NCBI GenBank assembly: GCA_963783245.1
Contig: CAWAMS010000002.1
Span: 62,001-126,000 of the forward strand
Reading direction: 5' to 3'
DNA: 64,000 bases
Origin: Bog-473 sp963783245
Lineage (GTDB): Bacteria; Actinomycetota; Acidimicrobiia; Acidimicrobiales; RAAP-2
Below the pieces are notes generated by a model. The model was given only the letters and a program-made list of their open reading frames with translations, was not told the DNA's origin and did no database searches. The translations under genes were made by a program, and so were the position numbers. Numbering within the stretch: the first letter of the stretch is position 1; every line of letters begins with the position of its first letter. Positions 34,426 through 44,296 of this stretch are shown here, one piece after another.

Positions 34426-36284
34426 TTACGATGCGGCCAACCCGGAAGCCGACGTCGCGGAAGGTTCGGGAAATGCCAGCGTGGCGCTGGCGCAATCGGC
34501 CGAAGTTGAGCCGGGGGACGTCGCGGCGACGACGTAGAGGTACTGCTGGTTGCCGGGCCATTGCCAGACCACCAGCTCTGGTGTCGTCGTGACGGCCGAC
34601 GATGAGCCGAGCTCGTCTGACTGGTTGGCATTTTCGAGACAGCTGAGGGCCGAATCGTTCTGCACCACCAACCCGCGTAGCAAGCCGACCACGATCGCTC
34701 CCGGAAACGGCGGGCTGATCCCCGCAGCGGTCGAGGTCGTGGTACTGGCCAGGGGGAAGGGGTGCCGCGCAGCTTGCGCTGGGCACGGAGGGTGTCGCCA
34801 CCACACACAGCGTGACGCTCTGCGCGGGAGATGGAGCGGCAGGCGTCGGCGAAGTGCCGTTTTCGACGGTGACCAGGGACTCGGCCTCGAACGCCCCGAC
34901 GATGGACGGCGCGGGGAGAGCGACCGGAGCCCCCCCGGTCGTGCTCGCGCCACCTTGACCGGAGGCTCCACCCGACGCGGTCGTGGTGGGTGCCGTCGCC
35001 GCAGGGGGCGGAGCCGACGTGGTCGTGGTCGAGGGCGGAGCGGGGGTGGCGTAGGCGATGGCCGGAGCGACGCCGTCCAGGGCGCTGACCATCGCCGGAT
35101 CCGTACCTTCCATGCCGAGGGCCCACACACCCACGCCGCGCAGGCCATCTTGCGCAGCGAGATGGGCGATCTGGTAGAGCGACGTCGGATCATCGAAGAA
35201 CGTCTCGTGCCACTGGCTGCCCACCTGGTACGCCGTCCACGCCGTGTCGGTCACCGGGTCCCAGTACAGCGGGTGCCCGCTCCCTGTTATCTGGAAGTCC
35301 GGCTGCGTCGTCGCCGGGCCCGTCGCGGTGTCGGTGAGCGTGTTCCCCGTGGTCGGCCAATCAATGCCGAACAGGGGAGTGCCCAGAATCACCTTGCCGG
35401 CCGGTACGGCGGCGGCGTACTGCGCAGCGGTGCTGAGATCGCTGAAGAGCGCGGGAGGTGAGCGGAGAGGCGGCCTGTGCCGGGGCCGCCACGTTGGGGG
35501 AGTACTCCATGACGAAGAAGGCGTCGACGACGCCCGCCAGGGCGGGGATGTCGTAGAAACCGCCCGGATCGCCTGCGGAGGAGGCATAGGTGTCCATCGT
35601 CACCTGCCAATGGGGGTTGATGAAATGCAACGTGTCCGAAACCGTCGTGACCAGGGCGGTCAAGCCAGCCTGGTCCGCACTGCCGGCGCCTTCGAGGTCG
35701 AGATTCACCCCGTCGAGGCTCTTGGCCCCGATCGCTCCGACCAGCGCCTTGGACAGCGTGGTGGCGGCGGCCGGATTGGAGGTCAACGCATCGAGGGAGT
35801 GCTGGTCGAAGTCGTTCACCGTGAGCACAACCCGCTTTCCGGCGGCGTGGGCCCGGGTGATCAGGGTCGAAAGCGCCTGGCTCTCATAGCCGTTCCAGCC
35901 CGGACCCGACTCGTTCAAGGACCCGTCGGCGTTGATCCCGACGGAGAAATAGGCGAGCGTGGTCAACCCGGCCACGTTGAACCCCGCGCTTTGGTCCAAG
36001 CTCCAGTAGGGGGCGAAGCCGAAGACCTCGTGGGGGGCCAGGGGATCGGCGGCGGCGACCGAGGCCGGAGCGGGTGCGGGAGGAACGGTGGCAGGGGGCA
36101 GCACGGGCGCCTTCGGAGCGACACGGCTGCCGAGAGGCGGAAGCGGGGCGTTGACGACCGAGTCCGAATGCGGTGCGGGAGCTTTCGAACTCGCACGGCC
36201 TGGTAGGAAGAGACCCAGAGCGAGAGCCAAGGCGAGCACGAAGACCGCTGCCATGGCAATGCGACCCGTCGCGCTCGAGATCAT
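34426..36284 (-). pseudogene. Membrane-anchored/secreted GH18-type glycoside hydrolase, two frameshifts
   Basis: Three frames join into one protein of about 619 residues. It has an N-terminal signal or anchor helix (AMAAVFVLALALALGLFLP) and a Pro/Ala linker, then a GH18 barrel (FGFAPYWSLDQ, DGVNLDLEGAG with the catalytic Glu, DAFFVMEYSPN, VGVWALGMEGTDP). A Thr/Pro/Ser-rich linker and a C-terminal module (VVWQWPGNQQYLYVVAA) end it. Dropping one G from the run at 35453-35455 and one from 34752-34756 restores the frame. Related barrels cut chitin or act on spores and cell wall. The ATG at 36284 lies behind AAAGGAAG. Confidence 0.72.
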
Positions 36285-36690
36285 CAATCGAACGCTTCCT
36301 TTCTTCGCGTGACGCCCCCGGCGGTTCCAACTCATGGCCGGCTCCCGGCCCCGGCAAACGGGCACCCGGACACGTAGGGCCGGCGTTGTTCGAGCGCCTT
36401 CTGTCGCGGGGTGAAAAGCTCCAGGTCAACAGGGCTGAGCCCCGGAGTGGTGCGGAAGCGATCGGTCGTCCCTCCGTCGGAGCGACGCACCTCGCCCAAA
36501 CGTTCATCGATAGTGGATTGATGCCGCATCATTGGACGGGCCTGTTTTACTACCCCGGGCGGGGGCGACACCAACGGGAGGCTGTGGGCAGATCGGCGCA
36601 GAGGTGCGCGACGGGTCGCTCCCTTCAGTGAGAGCTCAGCGGCTCAGTTCCAGGTCGTCCCCATTCCGAAATGTTCGCCGCTCGTCGCTT
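36285..36690. other. Intergenic stretch with no supported gene
   Basis: About 400 bp lie between the GH18 gene and the SRPBCC gene. An 80-codon open frame on the minus strand (36574 to 36332) has no recognisable motif or ribosome-binding site and is not called. If the GH18 gene starts at the ATG at 36335, the gap is 355 bp. No repeat or clear hairpin was seen. Confidence 0.5.
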
Positions 36691-37200
36691 CTATGCCGGA
36701 CCACTCTGAAAAGGGAGTTGCCCGCCCGTCTCGAGCAACGTCTTCAGTCCGCTGAGGATCTCGCTCCAGCCACCCCCTGCCCCGCCCGATTCGCCCTCAC
36801 CCCTCAGCACGGCCGCAATCATGGGCGCACCTGCGAGGTCGTGGGTGACGGTGAGCTTGGTGACACCGCCTCGAACGGGCTCGATGTCATAGGTGAGTCG
36901 GGTGAACGCTTCGGCTGACAACTCGGGTGTCATCGTCATGCGCCAGGTCTGGACCAACTTGTGGGGCGGGTCCGCCTCGCTCACCTCGCCGTCGCTGATG
37001 ACGTCGGGGCAACCGAACGCTTTCATGCCCTCGTTCGCATGAGCCCGGAACGCACCGCCGGAGCGCAGTTCGTACTCCACGAGAGGGGCATAGCCGTACT
37101 GCACCGTCCACTCGGGCTTGGTGATCGCCTCCCAGATAGCGTCGGGCGTCGCCTTGATGTACACCCGATAGACCTGGATTGTCTCGGTCGCCGTGGTCAT
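36691..37200 (-). CDS. SRPBCC/AHSA1-domain protein
   Basis: The 169-residue START-like ligand-binding fold has IQVYRVYIKATPDAIWEAIT, then YELRSGGAFRAHANEG, and a late VTHDLAGAP. Its start overlaps the upstream ArsR-type regulator by 4 nt (ATGA), so the two are co-expressed. ArsR plus AHSA1/SRPBCC pairs are common in bacteria. Their ligand is generally unknown. Confidence 0.87.
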   Translation of the reverse strand: MTTATETIQVYRVYIKATPDAIWEAITKPEWTVQYGYAPLVEYELRSGGAFRAHANEGMKAFGCPDVISDGEVSEADPPHKLVQTWRMTMTPELSAEAFTRLTYDIEPVRGGVTKLTVTHDLAGAPMIAAVLRGEGESGGAGGGWSEILSGLKTLLETGGQLPFQSGPA

Positions 37201-37514
37201 TTCTGTCCCTCCAGGTTGGTTTTCAGGTTGGCGAGCGCCAACGCGTGGTGTTCGGTGTACTTATCGATCCATCGGTCGTGGATGATCCTTATCGGGACGG
37301 GATTGAGGAAATGCAGCTTCTCCCGGCCCGACCGGCGCGTGACGACAAGACCCGCCTCCTCGAGCAGGCGCAGATGCTTCATGACCCCTATGCGCGTCAT
37401 GTCCACCTTGGATTCGAGATCGGTCAACGTGCGACCTTCTCGCTCGAAGAGAAGATCGAGCAGGAAGCGGCGAGTCGGGTCCGCGAGCGCCTTGAACACG
37501 AGGTTGTCGTCCAC
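37197..37514 (-). CDS. ArsR-type winged-helix regulator
   Basis: The 105-residue regulator opens with LVFKALADPTRRFLLDLLFE. The recognition helix is in DMTRIGVMKHLRLLEEAGLV, and the wing is VTRRSGREKLHFLN. No metal-binding cysteines are seen, so it probably senses something other than a metal or pairs with the SRPBCC product. A 20-bp palindrome 14 bp ahead of its start is the likely operator for autoregulation. Confidence 0.9.
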   Translation of the reverse strand: MDDNLVFKALADPTRRFLLDLLFEREGRTLTDLESKVDMTRIGVMKHLRLLEEAGLVVTRRSGREKLHFLNPVPIRIIHDRWIDKYTEHHALALANLKTNLEGQK

Positions 37515-37527
37515 ACCTCGTGATTAT

Positions 37528-37547
37528 ATGTAACTAAATAGTTACAT
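37528..37547. promoter_or_regulatory. Operator palindrome for the ArsR-type regulator
   Basis: ATGTAACTA (37528-37536) and TAGTTACAT (37539-37547) are perfect 9-bp inverted arms around AA, 14 bp upstream of the regulator start. ArsR-family sites in such pairs are often AT-rich palindromes of this kind, so an autoregulatory operator is the best reading. Confidence 0.7.
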
Positions 37548-37609
37548 GTCAAGCAACGAGGTCCCCGAATGCCCCACCTGCTCCATTGCGCTCCCGAGCG
37601 TCTTCGCCG

Positions 37610-38143
37610 CTACGTGCTCGCGTTGACCTCCTTCAGCAGCTGGAGGTACTTTCCCCCTGCGTTGTCCAGGTCCACACCGGCCTGGGTCAGCTGGGCGGCG
37701 CTTCGGTGCTCGATTCCGGAAATACACATCTGAGCTCCGTTCTTGAGTTGGACCAAGATGCTCGACCACGTCGGTTCGAGTGACCCGTCGGGCATCGGCG
37801 GGTCCCCCTGCGCCGTCGCCACATCCTTTGCCAGACGCACGCAGTCAGAACGAACGATCGTGAAGCTGGGATTCGTCGCGCTCGAGTCGATGTTGACGTC
37901 GGCGGCGTCGTGAGAAACCTGCTGATAGTTGGCGCCGTAGCTCGCGATCCATGTCCCCATTGCACTGGAGTCGCCTGATCCCTCCATCGTATTGGCGACG
38001 AGTGTTCCACCGAGGACACCCAGGAAGCATGCGACGAACGTGATGATGAGTCGCTTGGGTGTGAGCTTTCGCCGCACCGGGGACTCCGCTGGAGCCGGGT
38101 CCGGATTTGACGTGTCCCCTGAAGCCTGCATGATCTCGGTCAT
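37610..38143 (-). CDS. Single-pass membrane protein of unknown function
   Basis: The 177-residue protein has a Pro/Ser/Ala-rich cytoplasmic start, a basic patch (RRKLTPKRL), one membrane helix near residues 32-50 (IITFVACFLGVLGGTLVA) and an outer domain. That domain contains two cysteines (RSDCVRLAKD and GAQMCISGIEH) that could pair. The ATG at 38143 follows GGAGG. No family was recognised. Confidence 0.6.
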   Translation of the reverse strand: MTEIMQASGDTSNPDPAPAESPVRRKLTPKRLIITFVACFLGVLGGTLVANTMEGSGDSSAMGTWIASYGANYQQVSHDAADVNIDSSATNPSFTIVRSDCVRLAKDVATAQGDPPMPDGSLEPTWSSILVQLKNGAQMCISGIEHRSAAQLTQAGVDLDNAGGKYLQLLKEVNAST

Positions 38144-38307
38144 CTCTTGCTGCCTCCCTCCGTCTTCGCCGCATGCATCCCGCAACCTCATTGGAGGTCG
38201 ATCGGATGTCCAGCACGACGGTACGGGCGACCGGTAAGGCAGTGGTAAAGCCGACGACGGGCAACGAACGGGACAGATACCCGTTCCTGTGTTGCGTCGG
38301 TGGGGAT

Positions 38308-39093
38308 CTAACGACGCGACGCTGCGCGCGGCGTGCCACGAGCTGACCGTGCTGGCTGCTCTTTGACCGACTTCTTGGCACGGCTCGCAGGCTTCATGGA
38401 CGTCGCTGCGTCACAGGACACATCTTGCACGAGTCGATCGAAGTAGCTATCGAAGGTCAAAACCAGGTCGATTGCATCCGGATCGAGATGCCACTGCAGG
38501 ACGGTCCCCTGTACAAAACCGATGATCTCCACGGCCAGGCGGTCTGGGTCGATTCCCTTCGCAATTGAGCCATCACCCTGGCCATGTCGCAGAGTTCCGG
38601 CGATCAGGGAGCGAAAACGCCGGTGACGGACAACGAAATGTTCGTGGGCCGGGAAATCTGCATCGAGTGCCTCGGCCGTCATGACGAGCGTCAGCCGTGA
38701 GAGGTTGGCGAGTGCGGAGTCAGAGGTCAACTCGTGAGCCCAGAAGCGGATGGCACTCAGGCGGTCGATTCCGATCTTCGCATCCGTCCGCGTCGTGCGC
38801 GTCTCGTCGATACTGTCACTGACGGCGACGACCTCCATGAAAAGCCCGTACTTAGAGCCGAAATGATGGGTAATGGCCGGAATGGACACGCCGATCCGCT
38901 CGGCGATGGCAGCCATCGGTGTCCCACGTGAACCTCCTTTGGCGAACAAGTCAACCGCCGCATTAAGGATGTCCGATCGTTGTGATCGTCGCCCATTGCT
39001 CCGTTCCTCGATTTCCGACGTGGAGCTGTTTCTGCGTTTCGGAGCGCCGTCGCGTGAGGCGTTCCTCGCGCTCACAGGTGGCACCTTTTGCAT
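38308..39093 (-). CDS. TetR-family transcriptional regulator
   Basis: The 261-residue TetR has a roughly 40-residue disordered basic lead. The helix-turn-helix is GTPMAAIAERIGVSIPAITHH, and then FGSKYGLFMEVV. The tail is long and basic (SRAKKSVKEQPARSARGTPR). The ATG at 39093 was chosen; a TTG at 39114 is possible. It diverges from the arylsulfatase gene at 39266 and is its likely regulator. Confidence 0.85.
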   Translation of the reverse strand: MQKVPPVSARNASRDGAPKRRNSSTSEIEERSNGRRSQRSDILNAAVDLFAKGGSRGTPMAAIAERIGVSIPAITHHFGSKYGLFMEVVAVSDSIDETRTTRTDAKIGIDRLSAIRFWAHELTSDSALANLSRLTLVMTAEALDADFPAHEHFVVRHRRFRSLIAGTLRHGQGDGSIAKGIDPDRLAVEIIGFVQGTVLQWHLDPDAIDLVLTFDSYFDRLVQDVSCDAATSMKPASRAKKSVKEQPARSARGTPRAASRR

Positions 39094-39265
39094 GTTCGGA
39101 GGGTACTCCTTCAATGGGTCGATCCGATTCTCCGTACGGCTTGACTTCGTACTTAAAACCCGTAAAGTAGTTGCTGTACGCTTTTAAAGTTACAAGTCAG
39201 GATGGCGACCGCGCTTGGGGGGTTCCCTGGTGGCTGGCCCACACGAGATCTGTCCAGGAGCCTGC

Positions 39266-41569
39266 ATGACCCCCGCGATGTTGCCCGGAAGCCAGCTTGG
39301 CCGAACGATTCATGAAAGTGATCTCGGGCCTCCCTCTTCTGCCCCTGCTCTGCCAAATGGTCCAAATGTCGTGGTGATCCTGCTCGACGATGTCGGGTTC
39401 TGCCAGCTGGGGAGCTTCGGATCGGATGTGGCCACTCCGAACATTGATCGTTTGGCCGGCGGTGGACTGCGCTACAACCAGTTTCACGTCACCGCGCTGT
39501 GCTCACCGACACGTGCCTCGCTTCTTACCGGTCGTAATCACCACGCCGTAGGGATGGGATTCGTGCCTGATATTCCCATGCGGCTCCCCGGCTACGCCGG
39601 CAAATTGCCGGCGTCGGCGGCGACGATGGCCCGGCACTTTCGAGATGCCGGCTATTCCACCATGGGATTCGGCAAATGGCACCTCACGCCCCGTTGGGAG
39701 CGCACGGCCTCCGGTCCGTTCGGTCACTGGCCACTCGGACAAGGATTCGAACGCTTCTACGGATTCCTGCATGCCGACACGAACCAGTGGACACCCAACC
39801 TGGTCTCGGACAACCACTTCGTCGATCCCCCGAAGAGCCCCGAAGAGGGCTATCACCTGACCGAGGACTTGGCAGACGCGGCGATCCGCCAGCTGTCCGA
39901 CCAGCAACACGCAACGCCTGACAAGCCCTTCTTCATGTACTTTGCGACGGGTGCCCAGCACGCCCCGCACCAAGCTCCCCCCGAATGGATCGATCGTTAC
40001 CGGGGGCGGTTCGACGGCGGCTGGGAGCGCTGGCGCGAGGCAGCATTCGCGCGCCAGCTGGACCTCGGCGTGGTCCCCGAGGGCACCCGGTGTACCGAGC
40101 GGCCGCCCTGGGTGCAGGAATGGGACGCCCTGCCGCCCGAAGAGCGGCGCCTCTTCGCTCGCATGCAAGAGGTGTTCGCTGGTTTCCTGAGCCATACCGA
40201 TCACCAGATCGGTCGGATCCTCTCAGCTCTCGAGACCAGGGGGCTTTTGGACGACACGATCGTCGTGCTGCTTTCGGACAACGGGGCCAGTGCCGAGGGG
40301 AGCTCGATCGGTTCTCTCAACGAAGGCCGGTTCACCCTCGGCCTCGATCGGTTGGAGGACAACCTGGCCCGTATCGACGAGTGGGGCGGCTTTCGTCTCT
40401 ACAACCATTACGCCTGGGGCTGGGCCTGGGCCGGCAACACGCCGTTTCACCTGTGGAAGCGCTACGCGTGGCTGGGCGGGACCCGAGTGCCATTGATCGT
40501 CCATTGGCCGGCGGGGATACGCGAACGCGGGCAGGTGCGATCCCAGTTTTGTCATGTGGTCGACCTCATGCCGACCCTGTTCGATGCGTGCGGATTGTCC
40601 GTGCCCTCAGTCGTTGACGGAGTCGTTCAGCAGCCGATCGACGGGGCAAGTCTGCGGCCCACCTTTGACAGGGCGGACGCGCCAGCCCCCCGTCACCAGC
40701 AGTACTTCGAGATGCTGGGCTCTCGTTCGATGTATCTCGATGGGTGGAAGGCAACGACGGACCGAGTGACGCGCGGTGTGGGCGACGAGGAGCGAATGGT
40801 CGAAGGAAGCGCCTCGCTCGACGACGACAAATGGGCGTTGTTCAACCTCGAAGAAGACTTCGCAGAGGTAAGCGACGTGTCGCAAGCTCACCCCGAGCTC
40901 GTACGACGCATGGAGCAACTCTGGTGGGCGGAGGCGGGACGAAACCAGGTGTTACCCATGGGCAACTGGATGGCGCGAGCGTTACCCGACGCCGTGATGG
41001 CCATGTCGCCACCGACGCGTTCTCCCGTGGGCCGCAAGGTCTTTCGCCCGGGGGCCGGACCGATAGCTGATGAGGCCGTTCCGATGCTGGCATTCGGGGG
41101 GCGCATCGAGGTGGACGTCGACGTCCCCGAAGATGGCGGTCGAGGAGTCCTCTGTGCGCAAGGCAATTGGACCGGCGGTTGGGCACTCGTCGTCATGGAG
41201 GGTCAGCTTGCCTTCCTGGTGAATTCGCTCAGCACGCCGTATGCGGTTCGCGCGGACGTCACCCTTCCGCCGGGTCGGAAGACGATTGCCGTGGAGTATC
41301 GATTGAGCGCAGAAGGGAGTCCGAACGTCTCTCTTTGGGTCGATGACAACCGAGTCGGGGCGGGTGCTTTGCCCCCGGGAACAGCGCTAGGTGGGCAGGC
41401 GGATGGGAATGCCCTCCGGCTCGGCTATGACAGCGGGTTCCCCGTGAGCGACGACTACGCCCCTCCCTTCGCATGGACGGGCGAACTACATCACGTGGTG
41501 ATTGAAGGGGGGCCGCCGGCACGGCCGCACCTCGACAAGGAGATAGCCGACATTGTGCATAGAGACTGA
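39266..41569 (+). CDS. Arylsulfatase (type I, formylglycine-dependent)
   Basis: This 767-residue type I sulfatase has the formylglycine motif CSPTRASLLTGR with Cys79. The metal residues are ILLDDVGF (Asp41, Asp42) and LLSDNGAS, with GKWHL nearby. After the catalytic domain there is a roughly 200-residue beta-rich C-terminal part (from about 560). The Cys needs a formylglycine-generating enzyme, which is not in the window. The ATG at 39266 lies behind CAGGAG; the frame is open to 39215. No signal peptide is evident, so it is probably cytoplasmic and acts on small sulfate esters. Confidence 0.92.
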   Translation: MTPAMLPGSQLGRTIHESDLGPPSSAPALPNGPNVVVILLDDVGFCQLGSFGSDVATPNIDRLAGGGLRYNQFHVTALCSPTRASLLTGRNHHAVGMGFVPDIPMRLPGYAGKLPASAATMARHFRDAGYSTMGFGKWHLTPRWERTASGPFGHWPLGQGFERFYGFLHADTNQWTPNLVSDNHFVDPPKSPEEGYHLTEDLADAAIRQLSDQQHATPDKPFFMYFATGAQHAPHQAPPEWIDRYRGRFDGGWERWREAAFARQLDLGVVPEGTRCTERPPWVQEWDALPPEERRLFARMQEVFAGFLSHTDHQIGRILSALETRGLLDDTIVVLLSDNGASAEGSSIGSLNEGRFTLGLDRLEDNLARIDEWGGFRLYNHYAWGWAWAGNTPFHLWKRYAWLGGTRVPLIVHWPAGIRERGQVRSQFCHVVDLMPTLFDACGLSVPSVVDGVVQQPIDGASLRPTFDRADAPAPRHQQYFEMLGSRSMYLDGWKATTDRVTRGVGDEERMVEGSASLDDDKWALFNLEEDFAEVSDVSQAHPELVRRMEQLWWAEAGRNQVLPMGNWMARALPDAVMAMSPPTRSPVGRKVFRPGAGPIADEAVPMLAFGGRIEVDVDVPEDGGRGVLCAQGNWTGGWALVVMEGQLAFLVNSLSTPYAVRADVTLPPGRKTIAVEYRLSAEGSPNVSLWVDDNRVGAGALPPGTALGGQADGNALRLGYDSGFPVSDDYAPPFAWTGELHHVVIEGGPPARPHLDKEIADIVHRD

Positions 41570-41630
41570 CGCCGTGTCCGGCAAGCGCGGGAACAAAGCA
41601 GGGGCGCAATGAACGATCCGGAGGCACGTC

Positions 41631-43247
41631 ATGATGAGGAATGAGTTCACGCCGCTCCCGGAAAGACCGAGAGGGTGGGGGAGATCGCGCCTGTTCGCGA
41701 TGCCGGCCCTCGTGCTCGCTATTGCAGTGCTCGCCACGGTCGGTGTCGACACGTGGGGCGCCGCCCCCGCCGGGGCAACAAGCAGTTCCAACGGCGTGGT
41801 GATGATCGGCGAAGACCTCACCGGTTTCAGCAGCGAACCCGTAACTTTCGATATCACCAAGTCTCACGTCGGGTCCGTTCAAGACCCGTGGGACATGGCT
41901 ATCTATGACACCCTCCTGCGCCCTACCCCGGGCAACGGCTACCTTCCCGAGCTGGCCACCAAGGCGACGATCGTCAGTCCGGAAGAGATCACTCTCCAAT
42001 TGCGCAAGGGGGTTGTTTTCTCCGATGGCACACCCCTCACGGCGCAGGCGGTCGCTGCGGGCATCATGCGGAACAAGGTCGCCAATTCGCCCGCGTTTGA
42101 TGCCACCCTGCAAGATGTGTCGAACATCGCAGTGACAGGGCCGTTGTCGCTGACGATCCAGTTCTCCCAGCCCGTTGCCGGCGCGTTCTACCCCTTGTTG
42201 GCCAGCGAAGAGACGTTCATCGCGTCGCCGAAAGCCGTCGAAGCGGGAACCCTCGCCACTCATCCGGTGGGCGCGGGACCGTTCGTGCTCAAACAGTACG
42301 TCTCGACCCAGAAGATCATCCTCGCCAAGAATCCGACGTACTGGGACGCCAAGGACATCAAGGTCAAAGAGCTCGAGTACGTGAACGTGCTACCAGGACC
42401 GCAGCAGGTCAACGCCCTCGAGTCGGGAATCATCAACGTCACCTCTATCCAAGCGACCGATGCGCCGGCCGTGCGGGAGAATCCGGCTTACGTCGTTGCA
42501 TCGGGAGCCGCACAGACCCAGTCGCTCTGGATGCCGGTTTGTAAGTCGTCGGGCCCGCTCGCCAATGTGAAGGTCCGTGAGGCGCTCAACTATGGCGTCG
42601 ATCGCACAGGCATCAATCACGCCGTGCTGCAAGGTCTCGGCCAACCCCAGTGGGCGATCGTGCCGAAAGGCAATCTCTACTTCGACCCGACACTCAATGG
42701 CTACTACGCCTATAACCCGAAGAAAGCCGAGCAGCTGCTGGCGCAAGCGGGGTACCCGAAGGGGCTTCCACTCTCGGTGATCGTGACGACGTCCAATCCG
42801 GTGATGGCTGAAACAGCCACCATTGTCCAGGCGCAATGGAAGAAGATCGGCGTCGACCTGACCATCGTTCCCACCACGGACTTCGTGAGCGACCTCTATT
42901 TGCGAAAGCTTGCACCGTTGGGTCTCAACCCTGAGGTTCGCGGAGGCCTCGAAGGCCTGACCGGCCCCTACAGCCTCAGTGGGGGGACCGGGGACTTTTG
43001 CGATTACAACGATCCGGCGCTGAACGCGATCACGAGTCAGATCGGCGAACTGGCTCCGCAGAGCCCGAAAGCCGTGGCCTTGTGGCGCCAGGCCCAGAGC
43101 TACATCGTGAAGAACGCCCTGTCCGTCTGGATCGACTTTTCTCCCTATATCTACGCATCGGCGAAGAACGTCCATGGCGTGTCATTCATGTTGCAATACG
43201 CGTTGCCGGTGCCCTATTTCTGGTCGTTGTCCGTGAGCTCGTCGTGA
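41631..43247 (+). CDS. ABC transporter substrate-binding protein, family 5 (peptide/nickel type)
   Basis: This 538-residue extracellular binding protein has a signal segment at about 23-50 (AMPALVLAIAVLATVGVDTW). The family segments are YDTLLRPTPGNGYLPELATK, VVFSDGTPLTAQAVAAGI, KVREALNYGVDRTGI and AEQLLAQAGYPKGLPLSV. No lipobox Cys was found, so its attachment is unclear. No permease or ATPase lies next to it, so it must share a transporter. The start follows CCGGAGG. Confidence 0.87.
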   Translation: MMRNEFTPLPERPRGWGRSRLFAMPALVLAIAVLATVGVDTWGAAPAGATSSSNGVVMIGEDLTGFSSEPVTFDITKSHVGSVQDPWDMAIYDTLLRPTPGNGYLPELATKATIVSPEEITLQLRKGVVFSDGTPLTAQAVAAGIMRNKVANSPAFDATLQDVSNIAVTGPLSLTIQFSQPVAGAFYPLLASEETFIASPKAVEAGTLATHPVGAGPFVLKQYVSTQKIILAKNPTYWDAKDIKVKELEYVNVLPGPQQVNALESGIINVTSIQATDAPAVRENPAYVVASGAAQTQSLWMPVCKSSGPLANVKVREALNYGVDRTGINHAVLQGLGQPQWAIVPKGNLYFDPTLNGYYAYNPKKAEQLLAQAGYPKGLPLSVIVTTSNPVMAETATIVQAQWKKIGVDLTIVPTTDFVSDLYLRKLAPLGLNPEVRGGLEGLTGPYSLSGGTGDFCDYNDPALNAITSQIGELAPQSPKAVALWRQAQSYIVKNALSVWIDFSPYIYASAKNVHGVSFMLQYALPVPYFWSLSVSSS

Positions 43248-43299
43248 GCACTTCAATGTGAGCCTGCGGGCGAACCGGGTCGATGATGATTTCCATGTC

Positions 43300-44130
43300 T
43301 CAACCGCTCCGGGACTCGCGACCAAGGTCGTCGATGAACTTGTTCGCCGGGGCCAGGAGCGTCGCTCCTTCCTCCCATCCCTCGAGCATGCCCGTCAAGA
43401 GTTCGACATCTTTCGTGAGAGCAGGTCGCAAAGGTGAACGCGTCATGGGCTCGAGCGAGCCGACGTTGACGAAGAGTTCGAGTCCGTAGCTGCGGCCCGA
43501 TCCGCTGCGCAGGATTTCGCCGAGCGCGGCGGCGTCGAGGCCGAGCCTTCTGCCGACGTCGAAGAGGTCGTGAGCAAGAGCGATATGAGCGGCGAAAACG
43601 GCGTTGTTCAGAAGCTTGGCCTGCTGCCCGGCGCCCACCGGGCCCAAGTGGACGGTCAGATTCGAGTACGTCGCTATCACGGGGGCAGCTTCCTCGTAGG
43701 TGGCTTCGTCCCCCCCTACCATCACCACCAGCTCCCCGGCCGCCGCCTTGGGCGCGCCGCCGGAAACCGGGGCATCGAGAACGCGGAGCCCGAATCTGTC
43801 GGCCGCTTCCCTGCTGATCTCTGTGATCTCCTGCGGTGACACCGTGCTGTGACAGATGACGATTGCCCCGGTCGGCATGGTGTGGGCCGCCCCGCCCTGC
43901 CCGAACAACACCTCACGCGTGCCGTCCGCATCGAAGACACACGTGGCGAGGAGGTCCAGGCCGGTCCCGAGCTCGGCGACGGAATCGGCGATCGTTGCCG
44001 AGCCCTGGCGAAAGGGTGCGAGCGCCTCCTCACGACGCGCCCAGACCACCGTCTCGAACTTGCCGCTGTCCGCAATCCGTTCGGCGATCGGCGTCCCTTG
44101 GCTGCCGAGCCCTATGAAACCGACTCGCAT
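43300..44130 (-). CDS. 3-Hydroxyisobutyrate-dehydrogenase-like NAD(P)-dependent oxidoreductase
   Basis: The 276-residue beta-hydroxyacid dehydrogenase has the Rossmann motif VGFIGLGSQGTPIAERI, the family signature DAPVSGGAPKAAAGELVVMV, and the catalytic Lys in GQQAKLLNNAVFAAH. Substrates in this family are short beta-hydroxyacids. The ATG at 44130 follows an in-frame GTG at 44133. It converges with the binding-protein gene. Confidence 0.87.
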   Translation of the reverse strand: MRVGFIGLGSQGTPIAERIADSGKFETVVWARREEALAPFRQGSATIADSVAELGTGLDLLATCVFDADGTREVLFGQGGAAHTMPTGAIVICHSTVSPQEITEISREAADRFGLRVLDAPVSGGAPKAAAGELVVMVGGDEATYEEAAPVIATYSNLTVHLGPVGAGQQAKLLNNAVFAAHIALAHDLFDVGRRLGLDAAALGEILRSGSGRSYGLELFVNVGSLEPMTRSPLRPALTKDVELLTGMLEGWEEGATLLAPANKFIDDLGRESRSG

Positions 44131-44296
44131 CACTTTGACCCCGAGATCGAACTCGTGGCGGCAACCCTTGGGGTGCGTGCCGTAGGACTCACAGAGTTGG
44201 ACCGTATCCCATACAGCGCTCCCTCGGCCCCGATTGCTCGAGAGAGTCTTCCTCGCCCCCGCTCTGGCTCCCGCCGAGGCTGAACGTATCGTCCGC

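Noticed and set aside
36332..36574. 80-codon minus-strand open frame in the gap upstream of the GH18 gene
   Set aside because: No ribosome-binding site, no motif, and Pro/Arg-rich composition typical of high-GC shadow frames.
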